The notes under the pieces: generated by a model
The model's input: only the letters and a program-made list of their open reading frames with translations
Database searches by the model: none
Told to the model about the DNA's origin: nothing
Position numbers and translations under genes: made by a program
Shown here: piece by piece, positions 58,595 through 64,000 of the stretch
Position numbering within the stretch: position 1 is the first letter of the stretch
How the letters are laid out: each line of letters begins with the position of its first letter
Assembly: GCA_934532985.1 (NCBI GenBank)
Contig: CAKTAV010000013.1
Span: 1 to 64,000, forward strand
Direction: 5' to 3'
DNA length: 64,000 nt
From: an uncultured Butyricicoccus sp.
GTDB lineage: Bacteria; Bacillota; Clostridia; Oscillospirales; Butyricicoccaceae

Positions 58595-60439
58595 ATGTTT
58601 GATACCAAGCTGGAAATAGCACAGTTCCGAAAGGGACAAAGCGGAATGGCATATGCGGCGTTTGGCGCGCATGCTTCGGAGGAAAACGGAGAGAAGGGAA
58701 TTCGGTTTACCCTGTATGCCCCTAACGCGGCGTATGTCGATGTGATTGGTTCGTTCAATGACTGGAAGGGTCAGGCGATGCAGCGGAACGAGGACGGCGT
58801 GTGGTCGCTGTTTTGCCCGAATGTACCGTTTGGCGTATTATATAAATATCGGATCACGACGCAGGACGGCAGGGTGCAGGATCGTGCGGATCCGTTTGCG
58901 TTTTTTTCCGAGCTGCGCCCCAACACGGCATCGGTTGTCTGGGATATGGATCACTATACCTGGAACGACAGCGCGTGGATGGCGTCACGCACCAAGAATT
59001 TCACCCGCCCGGTGAATATCTACGAGGTACACGCCGGATCGTGGCGGCGGATACATGAGGGCAGGGAAACGGCGCCGACGCAGGAAGAGCGCGAGTTTGG
59101 AAGAATGCCCACCTATGACGAGCTGGCGGAGACGCTGATTCCCTATGTCAAGGAGCAGGGCTACACGCACATCGAGCTGATGCCGCTGACCGAGCACCCG
59201 TTTGACGGCTCATGGGGCTATCAGGCGACGGGATATTTTTCGGCAACCAGCCGCTATGGCACACCAGATCAGCTGCGGCATTTTATCGACTGTTGCCATC
59301 AGGCGGGAATCGGCGTGATTCTGGATGTCGTGCCGCTGCACTTTGTGACGGATCTCTTTGGTCTGCACCAGTTGGACGGCGGATTTGTCTATGAAAGTCC
59401 GTATGAGCATCAGCGCTATACGGAGTGGGGAACGGTACTGTTTGATTATACCAAGCCGCATGTCGTATCGTTTATGCGCTCTTCGCTGGATTTCTGGCTG
59501 CGGGAGTACCATATTGACGGTCTGCGCTATGATGCGGTGTCACAGCTGATCTATAACCATGGACAGCCGGGTGACCGCGCGTCCGGCTTTGCCAACGAAA
59601 ATGATGCGGGACTGTGGTTCCTCAAGACGGTGAATTTCTATTTGCAGGGAGAATTTCCGACGGTTATGCTGATGGCAGAGGATTCTTCCAACTATCTCAA
59701 GGTGACGGCACCGCCGCAGTATGGCGGACTGGGCTTTGATTACAAGTGGGATCTGGGCTGGATGAACGACACGCTGGAGTATATGAAGATGCATCCGGAG
59801 GATCGCCGGCGGGCGCGTCATGCCATTCAGTTTTCTATGGCGTATTTTTATAATGATGTCTTTGTGCTGCCGCTGTCGCACGACGAGGTGGTTCACGGCA
59901 AGGCGACGATTATTGACAAGATGTGGGGCAGCTATGAGCAGAAATTTGCGCAGGCGCGGCTGCTCTATTTATATATGTATGCGCACCCGGGTAAGAAGCT
60001 GAATTTCATGGGCAACGAGCTGGCGGAGTTCCGCGAGTGGGACGAGAAAAAGGAGCTGGGATGGAATCTGCTCGATTATCCGATGCACGAGGCGTTTCAC
60101 CGGTTCACCAAGGCGCTGAATGAGTTGGCGCTGCACGAAAAAGCGCTGTACGACACGGAATACGATTCGCGCGCATTCCGCTGGCTGGACACACCGGGAG
60201 CGGAGGAGACGGTCTTTGCCACGGCGCGCCGTTCGGCGAGCGGCGAGACGGTTGCCTGCGTGATGAACTTTGGTCTGCGTCCGGCGCATCTGCATATTCC
60301 GGCGCTGTCCGGGATGTGGCGTGAGCTGCTGAACACGGACGACACGCAGTGGGTGGGTTCCGGTATAATGAATGACACGGTGGCACACGGACAGATCAAG
60401 CTGGCTCCATTGTCGGGCTGTCTGCTGAAACAGGTGTGA
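58595..60439 (+). CDS. glgB: 1,4-alpha-glucan branching enzyme
   Basis: 614 aa. CBM48 domain (about 30-115, FTLYAPNAAYVDVIGSFNDW), GH13 catalytic barrel with nucleophile Asp313 (GLRYDAVS), acid/base Glu362 (LMAEDSS), the third Asp in LPLSHDEVVHGK, and a C-terminal beta domain. The branching-enzyme motif HPFDGSWGYQATGYF (201-215) separates it from pullulanase. It makes alpha-1,6 branches in glycogen. No other glg genes are adjacent. The ATG at 58595 has an AAAAGGGG site. Confidence 0.93.
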   Translation: MFDTKLEIAQFRKGQSGMAYAAFGAHASEENGEKGIRFTLYAPNAAYVDVIGSFNDWKGQAMQRNEDGVWSLFCPNVPFGVLYKYRITTQDGRVQDRADPFAFFSELRPNTASVVWDMDHYTWNDSAWMASRTKNFTRPVNIYEVHAGSWRRIHEGRETAPTQEEREFGRMPTYDELAETLIPYVKEQGYTHIELMPLTEHPFDGSWGYQATGYFSATSRYGTPDQLRHFIDCCHQAGIGVILDVVPLHFVTDLFGLHQLDGGFVYESPYEHQRYTEWGTVLFDYTKPHVVSFMRSSLDFWLREYHIDGLRYDAVSQLIYNHGQPGDRASGFANENDAGLWFLKTVNFYLQGEFPTVMLMAEDSSNYLKVTAPPQYGGLGFDYKWDLGWMNDTLEYMKMHPEDRRRARHAIQFSMAYFYNDVFVLPLSHDEVVHGKATIIDKMWGSYEQKFAQARLLYLYMYAHPGKKLNFMGNELAEFREWDEKKELGWNLLDYPMHEAFHRFTKALNELALHEKALYDTEYDSRAFRWLDTPGAEETVFATARRSASGETVACVMNFGLRPAHLHIPALSGMWRELLNTDDTQWVGSGIMNDTVAHGQIKLAPLSGCLLKQV

Positions 60440-60547
60440 TTGTACATTCTGACGATAGAAAAAGGATGGCATCTTGCGGAAAATCTGATATAATAATAAC
60501 GTTGTTATGGCGTCGTTCCGAGAGACACAGGGAAAGGAGAATGACAC

Positions 60548-61231
60548 ATGCTGGATGGCGGAAAGCTGCTGACAGAACGCGTGGCGGATGAGATTGTCCG
60601 CACGATTATTGGAAAACAACTCAAGGCAGGAGATAAGCTGCCGAATGAATTTGAACTGGCGGCACAGCTGGGCGTGGGACGCAGCACGATCCGTGAGGCG
60701 ATCAAGACGCTGGTCAGCCGCAATCTGGTAGAAATTCGTCGTGGATCCGGTACCTTTGTCTCGTACCGCAACGGCGTGAGTGAGGATCCGCTGGGCTTGG
60801 AATTTCTGGCAGATCAGACGCGTGTGTCCGCAGATCTGCTGGAGCTACGGTTTATGTTGGAGCCGCGGCTGGCGATGCTGGCGGCGGGTAACGCGACCGA
60901 GCAGCAGATTGCCGAGCTGCTTGACCTGCGCGACGAGTGGGAAAACCAGGTGCGTGCCGGAGAGGACTTTACGGAGTGCAATACCCGTCTGCACGCGGCG
61001 ATTGCGCGGGCATCCGGCAATGTAGTGATTCCCAATCTGGCAGTTATTTTATGTGGTCCGGCGTCCCGCATGCGGGGAACACCATCGGAGATGATGAAGC
61101 AGGAGCTGATTCGCAGCACGCAGGAGATTGTGTCGGCAATTGCCGCCCGCGACGGACTGGCGGCGCACGACGCGATGGTGCTGCATCTGGCGGCGTGCCG
61201 GAGAATTCAGGCGGAGCTGGCGCTCCAATAA
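60548..61231 (+). CDS. GntR/FadR-family transcriptional regulator
   Basis: 227 aa. Winged HTH (LPNEFELAAQLGVGRSTIREAIKTLVSRNLVEIRRGSGTFVS, about 30-72) and an FCD all-helical ligand domain (LLELRFMLEPRLAMLAA; metal-binding Asp and His residues DLRDEWE, NTRLHAAI, HDAMVLHL). FCD members respond to organic acids. A short palindrome ATAACGTTGTTAT (near 60494) precedes the gene and may be an operator. The ATG has AAAGGAG. It begins a run with the GNAT and TIGR01440 genes. Confidence 0.92.
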   Translation: MLDGGKLLTERVADEIVRTIIGKQLKAGDKLPNEFELAAQLGVGRSTIREAIKTLVSRNLVEIRRGSGTFVSYRNGVSEDPLGLEFLADQTRVSADLLELRFMLEPRLAMLAAGNATEQQIAELLDLRDEWENQVRAGEDFTECNTRLHAAIARASGNVVIPNLAVILCGPASRMRGTPSEMMKQELIRSTQEIVSAIAARDGLAAHDAMVLHLAACRRIQAELALQ

Positions 61232-61244
61232 GGAAGAAGAGACG

Positions 61245-61709
61245 ATGGAAAACGAGCAAGATACGCTGACGATACGAGAAATGACAGCGGGGGATCACGA
61301 TTGGGTTCTGCCGCGCGTGACACAGTTTTACACGACGGGCGCGGTGGAGCATCCGGTGGACACCGCCGTGCTGGAGCGCACATTTTCGGCGGCGGTATCC
61401 GACAACCCGCGGCTGGCGGGATATATCCTGTGCGCAGGAGAAACACTGGTTGGGTATTCCTATCTGACTTTTCTGTACTCCACGGAGGCCGGGGAGTGCG
61501 TAATGATTGAGGAGTTGTATTTGGATGCAGAGCAGCGGGGAAAGGGCTATGGTACACAGTTCTTTTCCTGGCTGAGAAAAGCATATCCGACGGCAGATCG
61601 CTTCCGGCTGGAAGTGACGGAGAGCAATTCGGCGGCAAAGCTATATCGCCGAGTTGGCTTTGAGCTGTTGGAGTATAACCAAATGATTCTGGAACCGGAA
61701 AGAAGGTGA
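61245..61709 (+). CDS. GNAT-family N-acetyltransferase
   Basis: 154 aa. GNAT fold with motif A EELYLDAEQRGKGYGTQFF (acetyl-CoA pyrophosphate loop RGKGYG) and motif B ESNSAAKLYRRVGF. The acceptor is unknown. The ATG at 61245 has GGAAGAAG and is 13 bases after the regulator gene, so the two are co-transcribed; the frame is open upstream within that gene. Confidence 0.9.
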   Translation: MENEQDTLTIREMTAGDHDWVLPRVTQFYTTGAVEHPVDTAVLERTFSAAVSDNPRLAGYILCAGETLVGYSYLTFLYSTEAGECVMIEELYLDAEQRGKGYGTQFFSWLRKAYPTADRFRLEVTESNSAAKLYRRVGFELLEYNQMILEPERR

Positions 61710-61713
61710 CATA

Positions 61714-62268
61714 ATGGATCTGGAAGAAATTGAGCAGCAGGCAGCGCGTGCCGTCGAGCAGGTGCTGGAGCAGGCCAAGCTGAAGGTAGGCGACCTCTTT
61801 GTGGTCGGCTGTTCCAGCAGTGAGGTCAGCGGACAGCGAATTGGCTCGGCGTCGTCGATGGAGGTCGCCGGTGCGGTGTACCGTGGTGTGAGCCGCGTGC
61901 TGCAGGCGCATGGTATCTACCTGGCAGCCCAGTGCTGCGAGCATCTCAACCGTGCGCTGATTCTGGAGCAGGAGGCAGCCGAGGAGTACGGCTATGAGCC
62001 GGTAAACGTATTGCCGCAGCCCAAGGCGGGCGGTTCGTTTGCCACAACCTGCTGGCAGAATATGAGTGAGCCGGTGGCGGTGGAGCACATTCGTGCCCAT
62101 GCCGGACTGGATATAGGCAGTACGCTGATCGGAATGCATCTGCGGGATGTTGCGGTGCCGGTGCGCATCGAACAGAAGCAGGTAGGAGAAGCGATGCTGA
62201 CGGCAGCCCGCACGCGCCGGAAGTTCATAGGCGGTGAGCGCGCCCACTATCAGGAGGCGCTGCGCTGA
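61714..62268 (+). CDS. TIGR01440 (YwlG) family protein
   Basis: 184 aa. LFVVGCSSSEVSGQRIGSASS at the start, IYLAAQCCEHLNRALI and the tail IGMHLRDVAVPVRI are characteristic of the YwlG/UPF0340 family. The fold is thiolase-like, but the biochemical role is unknown. Conserved Cys pair in QCCEH. It starts 4 bases after the GNAT gene. Same operon. Confidence 0.9.
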   Translation: MDLEEIEQQAARAVEQVLEQAKLKVGDLFVVGCSSSEVSGQRIGSASSMEVAGAVYRGVSRVLQAHGIYLAAQCCEHLNRALILEQEAAEEYGYEPVNVLPQPKAGGSFATTCWQNMSEPVAVEHIRAHAGLDIGSTLIGMHLRDVAVPVRIEQKQVGEAMLTAARTRRKFIGGERAHYQEALR

Positions 62269-62303
62269 TCTGCTGCGAAGTAAAAAGAAAGGATTTATGA
62301 AGT

Positions 62304-63665
62304 ATGGAAAAACTGTTTCGTCTGAGTGAACATCACACCGATGTGCGCACAGAGCTGATGGCGGGTCTGACGACCTTCATGGCGATGGCGTACATTCTGG
62401 CGGTTAACCCGTCGATTCTGTCTGCGACCGGTATGGACTCCGCGGGCATCTTTGTTGCGACCGCGGTTGCGGCCTGCGTCGGTTCGCTGATGATGGCGTT
62501 CTTTGCGAATCTGCCGTTCGGTCTGGCACCGGGCATGGGTCTGAACGCATTCTTTGCCTACACGGTTGTCCTCCAGATGGGCTACAGCTGGGAGACCGCG
62601 CTGATGGCGGTATTTATTGAAGGCATTCTCTTCATCATTATGTCCCTCACCAATGTTCGTGAGGCGATTTTTAATGCCATCCCGCTGACGCTGAAGCGCG
62701 CAATCAGCGTAGGCATCGGCCTGTTTATCGCGCTGATTGGTTTGCTGAATGCAAAGATCGTTGTTCAGTCCGAGAGCACTACCGTTGCGATGCAGAGCTT
62801 TTCCGCAGATACCTTCCACACGGAGGGCATCACGGCGCTGCTGGCGATTATCGGTGTTCTAATCACCGCGTTCATGGTTATCAAGGACATCAAGGGCGGT
62901 ATCCTTTGGGGTATTCTTATCACATGGGTACTGGGCATTATCTGCCAGTTTACCGGTTTGTATGTGGTTGACCCGGCCAATGGCTGGTATAGCCTGCTGC
63001 CGGACTTCTCGCAGGGATTCCAGATTGGTGCGATCACTAAGGTAGCCGGTCATCTGAGCCTGAAGGGCGTACATCCGCTGGAGTTTGCGGGTGTTGTTTT
63101 CGCGTTCCTGTTTGTCGACCTGTTTGACACGCTGGGCACGCTGATTGGCGTTGCCTCCAAGGCAGACATGCTGGATGAAGAGGGCAAGCTGCCGAACATC
63201 AAGGGCGCACTGCTGGCGGACGCTGTTGCTACCACCGCAGGCGCACTGCTGGGTACTTCTACCACCACGACGTATGCCGAGAGTGCAACCGGTGTATCCA
63301 CCGGCGGCCGCACGGGTCTGACCGCGCTGACGATCGGTGTGCTGTTTGCGCTGTCCCTGTTCCTGTCCCCGATCTTCCTGGCGATTCCGTCGTTTGCAAC
63401 CGCACCGGCGCTGATTATGGTCGGCTTCTATATGATGGGTGCGATCCTGAAGATTTCCTTTGACGATATGGCAGAGGCAATTCCGGCGTACATCTGTATC
63501 ATTGCAATGCCGTTCTTCTACAGCATCTCGGATGGTATTTTCATGGGCGTTATTTCCTATGTTGCACTGAACCTGACGGTTGGCAAGAAGAAGGGCAAGA
63601 AGGTCAGCGCGCTGATGATTGTGCTGGCGATTATATTCGTACTGAAATATATCTTTGTTTCATAA
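62304..63665 (+). CDS. NCS2 (AzgA-type) purine permease
   Basis: 453 aa, about 12-14 membrane helices. ELMAGLTTFMAMAYILAVNPSIL at the start, GLAPGMGLNAFFAYTVV, and the signature DLFDTLGTLIGVASKA are those of the AzgA/PbuG hypoxanthine-guanine uptake group. Guanine/hypoxanthine versus adenine cannot be told from the sequence. No purine riboswitch was seen in the 35-base leader, so it is read from upstream. AAAGGA site. A clean terminator follows. Confidence 0.92.
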   Translation: MEKLFRLSEHHTDVRTELMAGLTTFMAMAYILAVNPSILSATGMDSAGIFVATAVAACVGSLMMAFFANLPFGLAPGMGLNAFFAYTVVLQMGYSWETALMAVFIEGILFIIMSLTNVREAIFNAIPLTLKRAISVGIGLFIALIGLLNAKIVVQSESTTVAMQSFSADTFHTEGITALLAIIGVLITAFMVIKDIKGGILWGILITWVLGIICQFTGLYVVDPANGWYSLLPDFSQGFQIGAITKVAGHLSLKGVHPLEFAGVVFAFLFVDLFDTLGTLIGVASKADMLDEEGKLPNIKGALLADAVATTAGALLGTSTTTTYAESATGVSTGGRTGLTALTIGVLFALSLFLSPIFLAIPSFATAPALIMVGFYMMGAILKISFDDMAEAIPAYICIIAMPFFYSISDGIFMGVISYVALNLTVGKKKGKKVSALMIVLAIIFVLKYIFVS

Positions 63666-63691
63666 ACGACCTGTATATGTTTGCATACAAG

Positions 63692-63726
63692 ACAGCAGCT
63701 CGCCGAGGCGAGCTGCTGTTTTTTCT
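63692..63726 (+). terminator. Terminator of the purine permease gene
   Basis: ACAGCAGCTCGCC / GGCGAGCTGCTGT stem with a two-base apex, followed by six T residues. Confidence 0.92.
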
Positions 63727-63860
63727 TATATATGGTATAGAAAAAAGACGAAGAAACGAGAGAAAACGCGGGACAGAAAGGAACAAATACAGCGAAAAAC
63801 GGTAACATTCAAACAAAACCAGCCAAATTACACAAAAGAGGTAAAAATATCGAAAAGGTG

Positions 63861-63992
63861 TTGACATTGCCATTGTGGAGTGGTATTATAGATGCACTCG
63901 ATGAGAGCACCGCATGAAATTGCAGCGTGTGAATAACACATCGGAAAAAGATGAAAAAAGTTGTTGACAAAAGTGATTGAATGTGATATTCT
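63861..63992 (+). promoter_or_regulatory. Tandem strong promoters, probably of an rRNA operon
   Basis: P1: TTGACA (63861-63866), 17 bp, TATTAT (63884-63889). P2: TTGACA (63964-63969), 17 bp, TATTCT (63987-63992). They are about 100 bases apart and preceded by an A-rich stretch (63750-63860) like an UP element. There is no ORF behind them in the window. This pattern is typical of rrn leaders, so a 16S gene may start just outside; 63727-63860 holds no gene. Confidence 0.6.
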
Positions 63993-64000
63993 AAATGAGT

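Noticed and set aside
62269..62303. Purine riboswitch before the NCS2 permease
   Set aside because: Only 35 bases separate the permease from the TIGR01440 gene, too short for a purine aptamer, and no such fold is visible.

Overview
The window reads as the chromosomal replication-origin region of a low-to-mid GC, spore-forming, butyrate-producing Clostridia. The pieces supporting this are an acyl-CoA dehydrogenase followed by an electron-transfer flavoprotein gene, the rpmH-dnaA-dnaN-recF-gyrBA block, four perfect parS sites, a SpoIID-type spore enzyme behind a SigK-like promoter, HrcA/CIRCE control of clpB, and a rubredoxin/flavin-reductase fusion. Gene content and style suggest Oscillospirales (Butyricicoccus/Agathobaculum-like); the family is inference, because no 16S gene is present.

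Layout. 1-3.5 kb: bcd, the start of etfB, and nadE. 3.6-7.4 kb: the first parS, a membrane-anchored polysaccharide deacetylase, and a divergent two-gene sporulation-type cassette (CnaB-like protein plus SpoIID/peptidoglycan-binding protein). 8-19 kb (all minus strand, reading away from the origin): serS, a coiled-coil membrane protein, parB, parA, three more parS sites, rsmG, mnmG, mnmE, jag, yidC, yidD, rnpA and rpmH. 19-24 kb (plus strand): dnaA, oriC with DnaA boxes and a DnaA-trio tract, dnaN, the yaaA S4 protein, recF and remB. 24-32 kb: gyrB, a 64-aa unknown, gyrA, rnhA, a type I toxin-antitoxin locus, a tRNA1(Val)-type methyltransferase, rsmI, and a flavin reductase-rubredoxin. 33-41 kb: a second type I toxin-antitoxin candidate, a DEAD-box helicase, a patatin-like lipase, a DUF3267 protein, a secreted Fn3-like protein, a two-component system and an XRE regulator. 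41-49 kb: clpB, a broken EamA transporter, an NlpC/P60 hydrolase behind WalR-like boxes, a thioesterase, and nifS-nifU. 49-64 kb: mfd, a foldase lipoprotein, a GT2 glycosyltransferase, a DUF1836 regulator, a catalytically dead NodB protein, glgB, a GntR-GNAT-TIGR01440 run, an NCS2 purine permease, and tandem strong promoters at the edge that look like an rRNA operon start.

The genes around the origin work together: DnaA/oriC start replication, ParAB-parS organise origin segregation, dnaN/recF/gyrBA serve the fork, and rpmH-rnpA-yidD-yidC-jag form the conserved RNA/membrane-insertion block.

The most unusual content is non-coding. (1) Two convergent type I toxin-antitoxin modules encode about 30-aa hydrophobic peptides; one has an extra orphan copy of its antitoxin RNA. 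(2) A mosaic, multi-hairpin dispersed repeat of up to about 510 bp is present in seven intergenic copies or fragments; its hairpins show compensatory changes, and one copy abuts a truncated gene. (3) DnaA-box dyads lie between mnmG and mnmE, and a parS is embedded in the parAB promoter. Apart from the repeats and the pseudogene, most of the window is conserved core genome. I saw no CRISPR array, tRNA, rRNA gene or insertion sequence. Starts were chosen by ribosome binding site and family alignment from memory; no database search was run.
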